Shown: positions 34,985-45,488 of the stretch, piece by piece
Numbering within the stretch: the first letter of the stretch is position 1
How the letters are laid out: every line of letters starts with the position of its first letter
Assembly (NCBI RefSeq): GCF_021728395.1
Contig: NZ_JAKKCM010000002.1
Coordinates: 310,001 to 374,000 of the forward strand
DNA from: Vibrio sp. J1-1
GTDB taxonomy: Bacteria; Pseudomonadota; Gammaproteobacteria; Enterobacterales; Vibrionaceae
Direction: 5' to 3'
DNA: 64,000 nt
The notes under the pieces: model-generated
Seen by the model: the letters and a program-made list of their open reading frames with translations, nothing else
The model's database searches: none
What the model was told of the DNA's origin: nothing
Translations under genes and position numbers: made by a program

Positions 34985-37025
34985 ACTCGCGCTCCTTATC
35001 GACACAGACATTCTCTGATGCCAAAGCTAAATGCAGCAGTATCGAACCATGCTGTACTTGGTCTCCATGCTGATAAAAAACTTCATCAACGGTGGCAGCT
35101 ACCGGAGCGGTGATGGTGTACTCCATCTTCATCGCTTCGAGAACTAACAATGGATCGCCAGCCGCCACTTCGTCGCCTTTATTAACCATGACAGCGGAGA
35201 TTATGCCGTTAAGTGGCGCGGTTGGGCTAAGCTCATCCTCTTTGCCTTTTGGTGATTCAAAGCTTGGTTGGTGCGCAAATGTACGTTGCTGACCAAGATA
35301 AAACAGCGTCGTTTTCTGCTCGTCGTTGAGTGCATTAAAGATGTAACGCACCTCATCAATATCAACGATGAACTGTCCATCTTTTTTAAGCAGGCAGACC
35401 TGATGTACTTGATCACCACATTGAATCGTAAATTGATCAGGATGCTGGAAACCGGACTCCTTAGCAGAATGGTGTAAGCGTACTTGATGGTTAGCCGTTG
35501 CATCCGTGAAGTTAAATCGATACACGTTCTCAACCGACAGCCTAAAACCTTGCTTGGTAGGCGATGGTAATGCTGAATCACCAGACGTCGAGGTGAGATT
35601 GTTCCAGCGCGCAATGGCGGCCAACGTTAGCCAGATCGAATCAGACACGTTTTGCTGCTCGTTAATGCCTTGCTGATGTTTGACCAGGAATCCAGTATCA
35701 AGCTCAATATCAGCAAAGGCAGGCTGCGAAATAATGCTGTGTAAATAACCAATGTTAGTTGTGACACCACGCACGTGATACTGCGTTAAAGCCTGTTTAA
35801 GCTGTTTTAGTGCAATATCGCGCGTTTGACCCCAGACGATCAGTTTACTGATCATCGGATCGTAGTACTCGCTGATGGTATCGCCTTGTGTAACACCACT
35901 ATCAACGCGCACACATGCTAAGCGGACGTTGCTGTCTGACATGGGCTCTTGCAAATAATCAATGAGTCCAGTTGATGGCATAAAGTCATTGTCTGCGTCT
36001 TCTGCGTAAATTCTCAGCTCGATTGAGTGACCGTTATGCGTGATTTCCGATTGCGAGATAGGTAAACGTTCGCCAGCTGCAACTTTGAATTGCCATTCAA
36101 CCAAATCAACGCCGGTTATCAACTCAGTGACTGGGTGCTCAACTTGCAGGCGAGTATTCATCTCCATGAAATAGAACTGACCGCGGCTATCCAGTAAAAA
36201 CTCAACCGTTCCTGCACCAACGTAGTCAATCGCTTGAGCGGCCTGAACGGCGGCTTCACCCATTTGTTGACGTAGTTCATCACTCAGCCCCGGCGCGGGT
36301 GCTTCTTCGACGACTTTTTGGTGACGGCGCTGAATAGAGCAGTCACGATCAGAAAGATAGACGCAGTTACCATGTTGATCTGCGAATACCTGCACTTCCA
36401 CGTGGCGTGGTTGCAAAATGCATTTTTCGATCAGAAGCTGTTTATCGCCAAAGCTTGAAAGAGCTTCACGCTGCGCACCATCAATGGCTAACGGCATCTC
36501 GGCTGCACTGTTGACTACTCGCATGCCTTTACCGCCACCACCTTGGGTCGCTTTGAGCATCACGGGGTAACCGATTTTTTCCGCTTCTGCCAATAAATGC
36601 TCTACGCTGTTGTCCGTACCGTGGTAGCCCGGAACCAGCGGCACGTTCGCATCAGACATGATTGCTTTGGCTTGAGATTTAGAACCCATTGCCTCAATCG
36701 CGTCGGTGGAAGGGCCAATAAACACAATGCCATTTTCACTGCACGCTTTAGCCAGTTTCGGGTTCTCGGAAAGAAAGCCATAGCCTGGATGGATCGCATC
36801 GGCTTGCCATTTCTTAGCAGCACTGATGACGGCATCAATATCCAGATAAGATTCACTGGCCGGAGCTGGGCCGATAAATTCGGCAAAGTCAGCCTGTTTA
36901 ACATGTAAGCTGCTGCGATCCGCTTCGGAATAGATGGCAACCGTCTCGATAGCCATGCTTTTTGCGGTTTTCATGATTCGGCACGCAATCTCACCACGAT
37001 TTGCAATCAGTATTCTTTTAAACAT
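34965..37025 (-). CDS. liuD: Methylcrotonyl-CoA carboxylase, biotin-containing subunit
   Basis: A 686-residue protein: biotin carboxylase domain at about 1-445 (FKRILIANRGEIACRI at the start, ATP-grasp GGGGKGMRVV near 160, EMNTRLQVEHPVTE near 285), a linker domain, and a biotinyl domain at the C-terminus with the modified lysine in EAMKM near 645. With LiuB it carboxylates 3-methylcrotonyl-CoA. ATG at 37025 sits behind a strong GGAGG site; a longer frame upstream has none. It overlaps liuC by eight bases. Confidence 0.94.
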   Translation of the reverse strand: MFKRILIANRGEIACRIMKTAKSMAIETVAIYSEADRSSLHVKQADFAEFIGPAPASESYLDIDAVISAAKKWQADAIHPGYGFLSENPKLAKACSENGIVFIGPSTDAIEAMGSKSQAKAIMSDANVPLVPGYHGTDNSVEHLLAEAEKIGYPVMLKATQGGGGKGMRVVNSAAEMPLAIDGAQREALSSFGDKQLLIEKCILQPRHVEVQVFADQHGNCVYLSDRDCSIQRRHQKVVEEAPAPGLSDELRQQMGEAAVQAAQAIDYVGAGTVEFLLDSRGQFYFMEMNTRLQVEHPVTELITGVDLVEWQFKVAAGERLPISQSEITHNGHSIELRIYAEDADNDFMPSTGLIDYLQEPMSDSNVRLACVRVDSGVTQGDTISEYYDPMISKLIVWGQTRDIALKQLKQALTQYHVRGVTTNIGYLHSIISQPAFADIELDTGFLVKHQQGINEQQNVSDSIWLTLAAIARWNNLTSTSGDSALPSPTKQGFRLSVENVYRFNFTDATANHQVRLHHSAKESGFQHPDQFTIQCGDQVHQVCLLKKDGQFIVDIDEVRYIFNALNDEQKTTLFYLGQQRTFAHQPSFESPKGKEDELSPTAPLNGIISAVMVNKGDEVAAGDPLLVLEAMKMEYTITAPVAATVDEVFYQHGDQVQHGSILLHLALASENVCVDKEREYATSEG

Positions 37026-37800
37026 GATTCCTCCAGTTAGCGGCACGCTTTTCGAAAAAAGCAGTCAGCCCTTCTTGTCCTTCACTGGACACACGAGCGG
37101 CGGCAATCGCTTGGCTGGTGTATTCAATTAATGAGCGATCGATAGGTTGGTTGTCACAACGTAAACAAAGTGCTTTTGCTGCCTGCATAGCCAGCGGTCC
37201 ATTATTAAGCAGGTGATCAACAATACGATTGACCGCCTCTTTTGGCTGGGGATCGATTTGATGAAGAATGTTCATCGACAGCGCGGTCTCTGATTCAATC
37301 AGTTCCGCGGTTAAAAAATAGCGTCGGCTTTGGCGTTGGCCAATCGCTCGGATTACGTAGGGGCCAATTGTGGCAGGCAGTAAGCCGAGTTTCACTTCAC
37401 TCAAACAGAAGCGACTTTCAGGTGTGCCGATGGCAATATCGCAGCAGCAGATAAGCCCTAGTGCGCCACCAAATGCTGCGCCATGCACCATAGCAATGGT
37501 TGGTTTGCTAAAGGTATCCAACGTATGCAAAAGTTTTGCTAGTTGCTGTGCATCTTGAAGGTTTTCACTTTCGGTTTTGGTTGCCATTGACTGCATCCAG
37601 CCAAGATCTGCACCCGCAGAAAAGTGTTTTCCCTGTGCAGTTAACACAAGAGCACGGAGAGAATCATCCTTTTCGAGTTGTTCAAGAGTTTCAATCAGTG
37701 AGGCGATTAACTCATCATTAAATGCATTGTGTTTTTCTGGTCGATTTAGGCTCAACCAGGCAACGCCATTGCTGTCTTTTTCAAGCAGTAGTCCGGTCAT
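37018..37800 (-). CDS. liuC: Methylglutaconyl-CoA hydratase
   Basis: A 260-residue crotonase-fold enzyme. The two oxyanion-hole regions are visible: GKHFSAGADLGWM near residue 60, and AMVHGAAFGGALGLICCCDIAI near 103. The family signature continues in FCLSEVKLGLLPATIGPYV near 130. In the liu operon its substrate is 3-methylglutaconyl-CoA. ATG at 37800 is preferred: AAGGAAG precedes it and the crotonase domain begins at once (GVAWLSLNRPEKHNAF). Confidence 0.9.
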   Translation of the reverse strand: MTGLLLEKDSNGVAWLSLNRPEKHNAFNDELIASLIETLEQLEKDDSLRALVLTAQGKHFSAGADLGWMQSMATKTESENLQDAQQLAKLLHTLDTFSKPTIAMVHGAAFGGALGLICCCDIAIGTPESRFCLSEVKLGLLPATIGPYVIRAIGQRQSRRYFLTAELIESETALSMNILHQIDPQPKEAVNRIVDHLLNNGPLAMQAAKALCLRCDNQPIDRSLIEYTSQAIAAARVSSEGQEGLTAFFEKRAANWRNHV

Positions 37801-37907
37801 GTGACTTCCTTTGTCTGACATTTCTGTTTGATATTCCAATACTCGCTAAACAGCACTTTACTAGTCATTGATGGATAGCGAGGAGTTAAGGTTTGCCTTG
37901 CATCCGA

Positions 37908-39515
37908 CTACATACGGAAGATGCCAAACTTGCTGTCTGGTATTGGTGCATTAAGTGCAGCAGATAAAGCAATACCGACAACATCTCGGGTCTTAGCAGG
38001 ATCAATAATACCGTCGTCCCACAGACGAGCACTGGCGTAATAAGCATGGCTTTGCGTCTGATATTGCTCAGCAATTGGACGCTTGAAAGCTTCTTCTTCC
38101 TCTGTACTCCAACTTTCACCTTTGCGAGTTTTAATATCGCGGGTCACTTGCGCCATTACGCCAGCCGCTTGCTCGCCACCCATGACGGAAATACGCGCAT
38201 TTGGCCACATCCACATCATGGTTGGGTCATAGGCTCGGCCGCACATGCCGTAGTTACCTGCACCATACGAGCCACCAATAACAACGGTAAATTTAGGTAC
38301 GTCTGCACAAGCAACAGCGGTCACCATTTTTGCGCCATGCTTGGCGATGCCTTCTGCTTCGTATTTTTGACCGACCATAAAGCCAGTAATGTTCTGCAAA
38401 AAGAGAAGTGGAATTTTGCGTTGGGCACACAGCTCAATAAAATGGGCGCCTTTTTGTGCTGACTCGGAAAATAGAATGCCGTTATTGGCAACGATACCAA
38501 TTGGCATACCGTGGATATGAGCAAAGCCACATACTAAAGTTTCGCCGAACAAGGCTTTAAATTCATCAAATTGTGAATCATCAACAATTCGTGCAATGAC
38601 CTCTTTTACATCAAACGGTTTTTTAAGATCGGTACCGACGATGCCGTAAAGCTCCTGAGCGGAGAAACGTGGCTCTTGTGGTGCTTTTTGCTTAAGTTGA
38701 ATCGGCTTTAAGTGGTTGATTTGTGAAACAGCCTGTCTTGCTAGCTCTAATGCATGGTGGTCGTTTTCTGCGTAATAGTCGGCTACGCCAGACGTACGGC
38801 AGTGAACATCGGCACCACCAAGATCTTCAGCACTCACTTCTTCACCTGTTGCCGCTTTTACAAGAGGTGGACCCGCTAAGAAGATCGTACCTTGCTCTTT
38901 TACGATGATGGATACGTCGCACATGGCGGGAACATAAGCGCCGCCAGCGGTACACAGCCCCATGACCACGGCAATTTGTGGGATGCCTTTGGCCGACATA
39001 CGGGCTTGATTGTAGAAAATACGACCGAAGTGGTCTTTGTCTGGGAATACTTCATCCTGGCGGGGTAGGTTAGCGCCACCAGAGTCGACCAGATAAACAC
39101 ACGGCAGTTGGCATTTTTCTGCAATTTCCTGTGCTCTTAAGTGCTTTTTAACCGTAAGCGGGTAGTAACTGCCGCCTTTTACTGTCACATCGTTGGCTAC
39201 GATCATACATTCTGTGCCATCTATCACACCCACACCCGCAACCACTCCAGCACATGGAACGTAATCAGGGTACACATCCCAGCCAGCAAACTGACCGATT
39301 TCTAAAAAAGATGAACCGGGGTCGAGTAGGGCAAGAATACGCTCTCGAGCGGGAAGCTTTCCTTTCTTCTGCTGATGCTCACGTGCTTTTTCGCCACCAC
39401 CGTCTTCTATTTGGGCGGTCACGGTATAAAGTTGATCCACAAGTGACGCCATAGAGCGGTAGTTTTCCTGATATTGCTCTGAATGGGTATTAATATTGGT
39501 CGTCAAACAAGCCAT
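37908..39515 (-). CDS. liuB: Methylcrotonyl-CoA carboxylase, carboxyltransferase subunit
   Basis: A 535-residue carboxyltransferase of the MCCB/PCCB family, usual length. N-terminal half: [21 protein letters not shown] near residue 38 and [17 protein letters not shown] near 140. C-terminal half: [23 protein letters not shown] near 370 and [16 protein letters not shown] near 405. It transfers CO2 from biotin on LiuD to methylcrotonyl-CoA. A seven-base inverted repeat lies between it and liuA. Confidence 0.94.
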   Translation of the reverse strand: MACLTTNINTHSEQYQENYRSMASLVDQLYTVTAQIEDGGGEKAREHQQKKGKLPARERILALLDPGSSFLEIGQFAGWDVYPDYVPCAGVVAGVGVIDGTECMIVANDVTVKGGSYYPLTVKKHLRAQEIAEKCQLPCVYLVDSGGANLPRQDEVFPDKDHFGRIFYNQARMSAKGIPQIAVVMGLCTAGGAYVPAMCDVSIIVKEQGTIFLAGPPLVKAATGEEVSAEDLGGADVHCRTSGVADYYAENDHHALELARQAVSQINHLKPIQLKQKAPQEPRFSAQELYGIVGTDLKKPFDVKEVIARIVDDSQFDEFKALFGETLVCGFAHIHGMPIGIVANNGILFSESAQKGAHFIELCAQRKIPLLFLQNITGFMVGQKYEAEGIAKHGAKMVTAVACADVPKFTVVIGGSYGAGNYGMCGRAYDPTMMWMWPNARISVMGGEQAAGVMAQVTRDIKTRKGESWSTEEEEAFKRPIAEQYQTQSHAYYASARLWDDGIIDPAKTRDVVGIALSAALNAPIPDSKFGIFRM

Positions 39516-39537
39516 AAATAGCCGATCTCCATTCGGA

Positions 39538-39562
39538 GTGACAGACGTAGATTGCCTGTCAC
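39538..39562 (-). other. Intercistronic inverted repeat between liuA and liuB
   Basis: GTGACAG, 11 bases, CTGTCAC, in the liuA-liuB gap. No T-run follows, so this may be an mRNA hairpin within the operon transcript. Confidence 0.4.
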
Positions 39563-39619
39563 CAATTTAGGTTGATTAATGAAATGTGTTGAGTCAGTAC
39601 GCCTGAGGTTGAATGATGA

Positions 39620-40789
39620 CTAGGCGCTTTCGTTAAACAATTCGCGACCAATAAGCATGCGTCGAATTTCAGAAGTGCCCGCACCGATTTCATACAGCTT
39701 GGCATCACGAAGCAGGCGGCCGGTATCAAACTCATTTATGTAGCCGTTTCCGCCAAGTAGCTGTATCGCATCCAAAGCCATTTTGGTTGCCAGCTCTGCG
39801 CTGTAGAGAATCGCACCAGCAGAATCTTTACGTGTGGTTTCACCGCGATCACAAGCAGCTGCAACGGCGTAAACATAGGCCTTAGCGGCATTCATTTGCG
39901 TGTACATATCCGCGACTTTTGCTTGCACAAGCTGGAATTCGCCAATGGATTTGCCAAACTGTTTGCGGTCGTGGATATACGGCACAACGATATCCATACA
40001 TGCTTGCATGATGCCAAGCGGGCCGCCAGCAAGCACAACGCGTTCGTAGTCCAAACCGCTCATCAGCACTTTCACGCCTTGGTTTTCTTCACCCAGAATG
40101 TTTTCTGCAGGGACTTCGCAGTTTTGGAACACCAACTCACAAGTGTTCGAACCGCGCATACCTAATTTGTCGAGCTTTTGCGCTTGAGTGAATCCAGGGT
40201 ATCCACGTTCTACAATAAAGGCCGTGATGCCCTTGGAATGGAGGCTTGGCTCTGTTTTGGCGTAGACAACATAGGTGTGTGCATCAGGACCGTTAGTGAT
40301 CCACATTTTGTTGCCATTTAGCAGGAAAATATCGCCTTTACGTTCCGCTTTAAGCTGCATAGATACCACATCGGAACCTGCGCCAGGTTCGCTCATGGCA
40401 AGGGCTCCAATATGCTCACCGGAGATGAGTTTAGGCAGATATTTGTCTTTTTGTGCTTGTGTCCCGTTGCGGTGGATTTGGTTAACACAAAGGTTGGAGT
40501 GAGCACCGTAGCTTAAAGCAACCGAGGCAGATGCCCGGCTGATCTCTTCCATAGCAATCACGTGGGCGAGGTAGCCCATGTTTGCACCACCAAACTCTTC
40601 GCTGGTGGTCACACCTAAAAGACCCATTTCACCTAATTTGGACCAAAGGTGGTTTGGAAAGTCGTTAGATTGGTCGATAGACTGCGCTAGAGGCGCAATT
40701 TCTCTTGCAGCAAAACTATTGATTTGCTCGCGAAGCAAATCGGTATTTTCGTCATAAACAAAGTTTAGGGAAGAGTAGGTAGATTTCAT
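39620..40789 (-). CDS. liuA: Isovaleryl-CoA dehydrogenase
   Basis: A 389-residue acyl-CoA dehydrogenase, the first committed enzyme of leucine catabolism. It has the N-terminal helical domain, [15 protein letters not shown] near residue 130, [17 protein letters not shown] near 163, the Ivd-type catalytic region [22 protein letters not shown] near 246, and [40 protein letters not shown], read in parts at the C-terminus. Electrons go to EtfAB. It follows liuR in the operon. Confidence 0.93.
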   Translation of the reverse strand: MKSTYSSLNFVYDENTDLLREQINSFAAREIAPLAQSIDQSNDFPNHLWSKLGEMGLLGVTTSEEFGGANMGYLAHVIAMEEISRASASVALSYGAHSNLCVNQIHRNGTQAQKDKYLPKLISGEHIGALAMSEPGAGSDVVSMQLKAERKGDIFLLNGNKMWITNGPDAHTYVVYAKTEPSLHSKGITAFIVERGYPGFTQAQKLDKLGMRGSNTCELVFQNCEVPAENILGEENQGVKVLMSGLDYERVVLAGGPLGIMQACMDIVVPYIHDRKQFGKSIGEFQLVQAKVADMYTQMNAAKAYVYAVAAACDRGETTRKDSAGAILYSAELATKMALDAIQLLGGNGYINEFDTGRLLRDAKLYEIGAGTSEIRRMLIGRELFNESA

Positions 40790-40834
40790 TGCGTGTCCTT
40801 GCCTTTACGTCACCTACATCCCAGTGTTGAGGTG

Positions 40835-41221
40835 TCAGGTGACTTTTTCGCCTTTCATGGATCTCAGTGTATTTTGGCATCGCAACTGCGCAGCATTTAA
40901 CTCCATCATTACCGCTTGAATGTCATTCGCCTGCTGTTGCAATGCTGCCTTCTTCTCTTCGATCAACCGAATCATATAGGTCAACTGCTCAGTACTTTGA
41001 TCGGTATCGTAGAGTTCAAACAACTCTTTGATATCTGCAAGAGAAAAGCCTAATCGCTTACCTCGCAAAATCAGTTTTAGTCGAATTCGATCGCGACCAT
41101 TGTAGATTCGAGTGTTGCCTTTACGTTCTGGAGTCAGCAGACCTAAATCTTCGTAAAAGCGAATACTTCGGGTTGTAATATCGAACTCTTTCGCGAGCTC
41201 ACTGATCTTAAATGTATTCAT
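40835..41221 (-). CDS. liuR: MerR-family regulator LiuR of branched-chain amino acid catabolism
   Basis: A 128-residue MerR regulator. N-terminal winged helix (FKISELAKEFDITTRSIRFYEDLGLLTPERKGNTRIY, read in parts at about 4-40), then a helical linker and a coiled coil with Leu/Gln repeats at about 80-115. It is first in the liu operon. LiuR is known in gamma-proteobacteria as the regulator of liu and related genes. AAGG precedes the ATG. Its promoter carries a LiuR-like operator, so autoregulation is likely. Confidence 0.9.
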   Translation of the reverse strand: MNTFKISELAKEFDITTRSIRFYEDLGLLTPERKGNTRIYNGRDRIRLKLILRGKRLGFSLADIKELFELYDTDQSTEQLTYMIRLIEEKKAALQQQANDIQAVMMELNAAQLRCQNTLRSMKGEKVT

Positions 41222-41257
41222 TCTTTAACCTTACGACTTTCGTATAACAATCATCCG

Positions 41258-41286
41258 AATATACAATTCGTTAACGTTAAAGTAAA
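41258..41286 (-). promoter_or_regulatory. liuR operon promoter with operator-like sequence
   Basis: Minus strand: TTTACT (41286-41281), 17-bp spacer, TATATT (41263-41258). A degenerate LiuR-like site (13 of 16 matches) spans 41271-41286 and covers the -35. Confidence 0.6.
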
Positions 41287-41370
41287 TAACTAGTGAACAC
41301 TCTTGAGCCTTGATATTACTGACGTTTACCCGAAACTGACGATTCACTCGAACAAACAATAACCTCAAAC

Positions 41371-41398
41371 TTGACGTTAACGTAAATGTTAGTATAGT
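41371..41398 (+). promoter_or_regulatory. Promoter of the valine/isoleucine operon with LiuR-like operator 1
   Basis: TTGACG (41371-41376), a 16-bp spacer, TATAGT (41393-41398). The 16-mer TTGACGTTAACGTAAA (41371-41386) covers the -35, so a bound protein would contact the polymerase site. Confidence 0.75.
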
Positions 41399-41399
41399 T

Positions 41400-41415
41400 A
41401 TGACGTAAACGTCAA
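41400..41415. promoter_or_regulatory. LiuR-like operator 2 before the thiolase gene
   Basis: ATGACGTAAACGTCAA. The complement is TTGACGTTTACGTCAT, close to the sites at 11307 and 41371. It lies just past the -10, near the expected transcript start, so two sites flank this promoter. Confidence 0.7.
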
Positions 41416-41430
41416 CAAAAGGTTAATGAA

Positions 41431-42609
41431 ATGAAAAATGAAACATGGATTGTTGCCGCTAAACGAACGCCTATCGGAGCTTTTCAAGGTGCACTAGCTT
41501 CAACCGATGTCACTGAGCTAGGGGCGACAGCGATTCAGGGCGCATTAGCAGAAAGTCAGTTGGATTCAGACAAAATAGATGAAGTACTGATGGGTTGTGT
41601 ACTACCAGCTGGTGTGGGGCAGGCTCCTGCGAGGCAGGCGAGTTTAAAAGCCGACATGCCACAATCGATTGGTTGTACGACGCTGAACAAAGTGTGCGGG
41701 TCGGGCATGAAGACAGTGATGCTTGCTCATGATCTTATTCAATCTGGCAACGCGCACGCTGTTATTGCGGGTGGCATGGAGAACATGTCTTCGTCTCCTT
41801 ATCTATTAAAGAAAGCACGCGAAGGTTTTCGTTTAGGCCATGAGCAAGTACTCGATCACATGTTTTATGACGGTTTACAGGATGCCTATCAAGGTGAGTT
41901 GATGGGTGTCTTTGCTGAACAAACGGCGCAAAAGTATCAGTTCAACCGCGAAAGTATGGATACTTGGGCGCAGCAATCGGTAACTCGCGCGCAGCGAGCG
42001 ATTGAACAAGGTTTGTTCAAAGAAGAGATCGTCCCTGTCCATGTGAAAACCCGACGCGGCGATACCTTGGTTATAGACGATGAGCAACCTAGCAAACTCG
42101 ACGTCGCGAAAATTCCAACTTTACGTCCTGCGTTTGCTAAAGATGGCGGCGTAACAGCGGCGAACTCAAGCTCAATTTCTGACGGTGCCTCGGCAATGGT
42201 ATTGGTCGATAGCGAGTTTGGTCGTCAAGAGAACTTACAACCCCTTGCAAAAATCGTCGCTTACAGCACACATGCGAGGCTGCCAGAAGAGTTTACCATC
42301 GCCCCCGTCTTCGCGATTGAAAAACTGCTGGAAAAAACAGGCTGGGACAAATCGGACGTTGACCTTTGGGAAATTAATGAAGCTTTTGCCGTCGTGACTC
42401 AGTACGCAGTGAAAGTGCTCGAACTGGACGAGAGTAACGTTAACCCGCGCGGTGGTGCTTGTGCGTTAGGTCATCCAATTGGCGCGAGTGGTAACCGAAT
42501 CCTCGTGACCTTGATTCATGCGCTTAAACAGACTGGCGGTAAACGTGGCGTTGCATCACTTTGTATTGGTGGTGGTGAGGCAACCGCAATCGCGATTGAG
42601 ATCTGCTAA
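41431..42609 (+). CDS. Acetyl-CoA acetyltransferase / acyl-CoA thiolase
   Basis: A 392-residue thiolase. The active-site Cys is in NKVCGSGMKT near residue 88. The C-terminal His motif GHPIGASGNR lies near 350 and the Cys in CIGGGEATAI near 380. In this operon it probably cleaves 2-methylacetoacetyl-CoA (isoleucine) or acetoacetyl-CoA from the leucine pathway. AAAGG lies before the ATG. The promoter carries two LiuR-like sites. Confidence 0.9.
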   Translation: MKNETWIVAAKRTPIGAFQGALASTDVTELGATAIQGALAESQLDSDKIDEVLMGCVLPAGVGQAPARQASLKADMPQSIGCTTLNKVCGSGMKTVMLAHDLIQSGNAHAVIAGGMENMSSSPYLLKKAREGFRLGHEQVLDHMFYDGLQDAYQGELMGVFAEQTAQKYQFNRESMDTWAQQSVTRAQRAIEQGLFKEEIVPVHVKTRRGDTLVIDDEQPSKLDVAKIPTLRPAFAKDGGVTAANSSSISDGASAMVLVDSEFGRQENLQPLAKIVAYSTHARLPEEFTIAPVFAIEKLLEKTGWDKSDVDLWEINEAFAVVTQYAVKVLELDESNVNPRGGACALGHPIGASGNRILVTLIHALKQTGGKRGVASLCIGGGEATAIAIEIC

Positions 42610-42706
42610 ATCATTCTTAACAACATTCCTCTGTCCGCGGCGCAAGTCTGTGGCGAACTTATACAAAAATAGTCAGTAACAAGCTGAAAAATACAAGGAT
42701 GTCATC

Positions 42707-44200
42707 ATGACAGAACAAGTAAAGCAGTATATCGGTGGTGAATTCGCCATCTCCGACTCAAAACAATGGCTAGATGTCACTAACCCGGCAACCAATGAAG
42801 TGATTGCACAAGTACCTTGTGCTACGGAGTCGGAAATGAATGCGGCGATCGCCAGCGCAACAGAGACGTTTAAGCGTTGGAAAGAGGTGGCTGCGCCGGA
42901 GCGTGCAAGACTGATGCTGCGCTACCAGCATCTACTTAAAGAGCAGCACGACGAGTTGGCAATATTACTTTCAAGCGAGACAGGTAAAACCCTCGCGGAT
43001 GCAAAAGGTGACATTTGGCGCGGGATTGAAGTCGTTGAACAAGCTGCAAATATTTGTAGCTCAATGATGGGTGAAACGGTTGAGAATGTCGCAACCAATA
43101 TTGATGGCTACTCTTACATTCAACCGCTCGGCGTTTGTGCTGGTATCACTCCGTTTAACTTCCCAGCGATGATCCCGTTATGGATGTTCCCTATGGCGAT
43201 TGCGTGCGGTAACACCTTCATTTTGAAACCTTCGGAGCAAGTGCCATTAACGGCAATGAAACTGGCTGAACTGTTTGAACAAGCAGGTGCACCAAAAGGC
43301 GTGTTGCAAATCGTCCACGGCACCAAAGAACAAGTCGACCGCATTCTTACCGATCCAGTCGTCCGTGCGATCTCTTTTGTAGGTTCAGTGCCAGTTGGCG
43401 AGTACATCTACAAAACCGGTACTGATAACCTAAAACGCGTTCAGTCGTTTGCAGGTGCGAAAAATCACATGGTTATTATGCCAGATGCAAACAAACAGCA
43501 GGTAATTAATAACCTGGTTGGTGCATCAGTAGGTGCCGCTGGTCAGCGCTGTATGGCGATTTCGGTCGCGGTATTTGTTGGCGAAACCAAAGAGTGGATT
43601 CCGGAGCTTAAAGAGGCGTTAGCTCAAGTTCAACCAGGTGCGTGGGATGATGAAACCGCAGGTTATGGCCCGCTGATTAGCCCGCAAGCGAAACAACGTG
43701 TGGTGAATCTGATTAATGAAGGCAAAGCGTCTGGCGCTAACTGTGTCCTTGACGGAACAGATTGCCAAGTGGCTGGTTTCCCTGACGGTAACTGGGTTGG
43801 TCCAACACTGTTTACCAACGTGACGACAGACATGTCGATTTATCAGGAAGAGATTTTTGGCCCAGTGCTGCTCACTATGGAAGTGGATGACTTGGATGAA
43901 GCTATCGAGCTGATTAATGCGAACCGCTTTGGTAACGGTACGTCTATTTTCACGGCGAATGGCGCGGCCGCGAGAAAGTATCAGCACAATATCGAAGTGG
44001 GTAACGTGGGTATCAACGTGCCGATTCCTGTGCCATTGCCATTCTTCTCATTTACGGGCTGGAAAGGCAGTTTCTATGGCGATCTGCATGCTTATGGCAA
44101 ACAAGCGGTTCGTTTCTACACCGAGACGAAAACGGTGACTGCACGTTGGTTTGAAGACGATATCCCAAGTGGCCCAAACATGACCATTCAGCTTAACTAA
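42707..44200 (+). CDS. mmsA: Methylmalonate-semialdehyde dehydrogenase (CoA-acylating)
   Basis: A 497-residue aldehyde dehydrogenase of the MmsA class. NAD-binding site [16 protein letters not shown] near residue 145; [17 protein letters not shown] near 245 in place of the usual ELGGK; catalytic Cys in [11 protein letters not shown] near 280; [27 protein letters not shown], read in parts near 428. It turns methylmalonate semialdehyde into propionyl-CoA in valine breakdown. Confidence 0.92.
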   Translation: MTEQVKQYIGGEFAISDSKQWLDVTNPATNEVIAQVPCATESEMNAAIASATETFKRWKEVAAPERARLMLRYQHLLKEQHDELAILLSSETGKTLADAKGDIWRGIEVVEQAANICSSMMGETVENVATNIDGYSYIQPLGVCAGITPFNFPAMIPLWMFPMAIACGNTFILKPSEQVPLTAMKLAELFEQAGAPKGVLQIVHGTKEQVDRILTDPVVRAISFVGSVPVGEYIYKTGTDNLKRVQSFAGAKNHMVIMPDANKQQVINNLVGASVGAAGQRCMAISVAVFVGETKEWIPELKEALAQVQPGAWDDETAGYGPLISPQAKQRVVNLINEGKASGANCVLDGTDCQVAGFPDGNWVGPTLFTNVTTDMSIYQEEIFGPVLLTMEVDDLDEAIELINANRFGNGTSIFTANGAAARKYQHNIEVGNVGINVPIPVPLPFFSFTGWKGSFYGDLHAYGKQAVRFYTETKTVTARWFEDDIPSGPNMTIQLN

Positions 44201-44221
44201 TTACCCTCGTTAACAGTATAT

Positions 44222-44245
44222 GGCCAAGCTAATTCTTGCTTGGCC
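44222..44245 (+). other. Intercistronic hairpin between mmsA and the acyl-CoA dehydrogenase gene
   Basis: GGCCAAGC, eight bases, GCTTGGCC. Perfect stem, no T-run, inside the operon. It is probably an RNA processing or stability element. Confidence 0.5.
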
Positions 44246-44284
44246 TAGATTCAAATGCAATGAATTAGACCTTAGGACTTCAAG

Positions 44285-45439
44285 ATGGATTTTGAATTAA
44301 ACGAAGATCAAATCGCATTCGCAGACGCAGCGAAACAATTCGCAGAACAGATGCTTGCACCGCACGCCGCTGAGTGGGATGAAAAACAACACTTCCCTAA
44401 AGATGTACTTCGCCAGGCTGGTGAACTGGGTTTCTTGAGTATCTATACGCCGCCAGAGCACGGTGGTTTGGGGCTTTCCCGTTTGGATGCTGCGATTATT
44501 TTTGAACAATTGGCGATGGGTTGTACCGCAACCACAGCGTTTATGACTATCCATAATATGGCGACCTGGATGATCACCAGCTTTGCCAAACCGGAAGTTG
44601 CTCAACAATTTAGTGGTGAATTGATCTCCGGAGAAAAGCTCGCTTCTTACTGCCTCACTGAGCCAAATGCGGGTTCTGACGCGGCATCTCTGACGACCAG
44701 CGCAGTGCGTGATGGCGATGAGTTTGTTTTGAATGGCGCAAAAGTGTTTATCTCTGGTGCAGGTGATACTGACGTCTTGGTAGTCATGGCTCGTTCGTGT
44801 GGTGAAGGGGCGGGTGGCGTGTCTGCCTTTATTGTACCAGCTGACAGCGAAGGCATCAGTTACGGTAAGAAAGAAGCCAAGATGGGCTGGAACTGCCAAC
44901 CAACTCGTATGATCACCTTCGAAAACGTTCGAATTCCGGCTGAGTATCTGTTGGGTGAAGAGGGGGAAGGCTTTAAGTTTGCCATGCTCGGTCTCGATGG
45001 CGGCCGAATCAATATTGCCACCTGTTCTGTTGGCACTGCGCAACAAGCGTTAAACGAAGCAAAACAGTACATGTTAGAACGTAAACAGTTTGGACGTTCA
45101 CTCGCTCAATTCCAAGCACTGCAATTCAAACTGGCGGACATGGCAACAGAACTGGTTGCTGCGCGTCAAATGGTGAGACTTGCTGCCGCAAAACTCGATG
45201 CTCAACACGCGGAAAAAAGTGCGTACTGCGCCATGGCGAAACGCTTTGCAACGGATGTGGGTTTTAAAGTTTGCGACGAGGCACTGCAAATTCATGGCGG
45301 TTATGGCTACATTAAAGAATATCCAGTCGAGCGCCACTTCAGAGACGTTCGTGTGCACCAAATTCTTGAAGGTACCAACGAAATCATGCGTCTGATCATC
45401 TCAAGACGTCTACTTACAGAGGGTGTTGAGCTGGTTTAG
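44285..45439 (+). CDS. Short/branched-chain acyl-CoA dehydrogenase (isobutyryl-CoA type)
   Basis: A 384-residue acyl-CoA dehydrogenase. Visible are the helical N-terminal domain, CLTEPNAGSDAASLTTSA near residue 118, VFISGAGDTDVLVVMARS near 153, and the catalytic Glu in LEGTNEIMRLIISRRL near 363. In this operon it most likely oxidises isobutyryl-CoA (valine) and 2-methylbutyryl-CoA (isoleucine), giving electrons to EtfAB. The substrate is inferred from the neighbours. Confidence 0.88.
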   Translation: MDFELNEDQIAFADAAKQFAEQMLAPHAAEWDEKQHFPKDVLRQAGELGFLSIYTPPEHGGLGLSRLDAAIIFEQLAMGCTATTAFMTIHNMATWMITSFAKPEVAQQFSGELISGEKLASYCLTEPNAGSDAASLTTSAVRDGDEFVLNGAKVFISGAGDTDVLVVMARSCGEGAGGVSAFIVPADSEGISYGKKEAKMGWNCQPTRMITFENVRIPAEYLLGEEGEGFKFAMLGLDGGRINIATCSVGTAQQALNEAKQYMLERKQFGRSLAQFQALQFKLADMATELVAARQMVRLAAAKLDAQHAEKSAYCAMAKRFATDVGFKVCDEALQIHGGYGYIKEYPVERHFRDVRVHQILEGTNEIMRLIISRRLLTEGVELV

Positions 45440-45488
45440 TCAGCGAGATAGCGCCTTACCTAAAAGAATAAAAAGGGATTGAAAGATT

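Noticed and set aside
42430..42446. A further LiuR-like sequence (GTAACGTTAACC) inside the thiolase gene
   Set aside because: It is within the coding sequence, conserves only the ACGTTAAC core, and no promoter is nearby. Probably chance.
44297..45046. A 249-codon open frame on the minus strand
   Set aside because: It lies wholly inside the acyl-CoA dehydrogenase gene on the other strand. The composition (His/Thr/Arg/Cys-rich, no domain) is that of a reverse-frame shadow, and there is no ribosome site.
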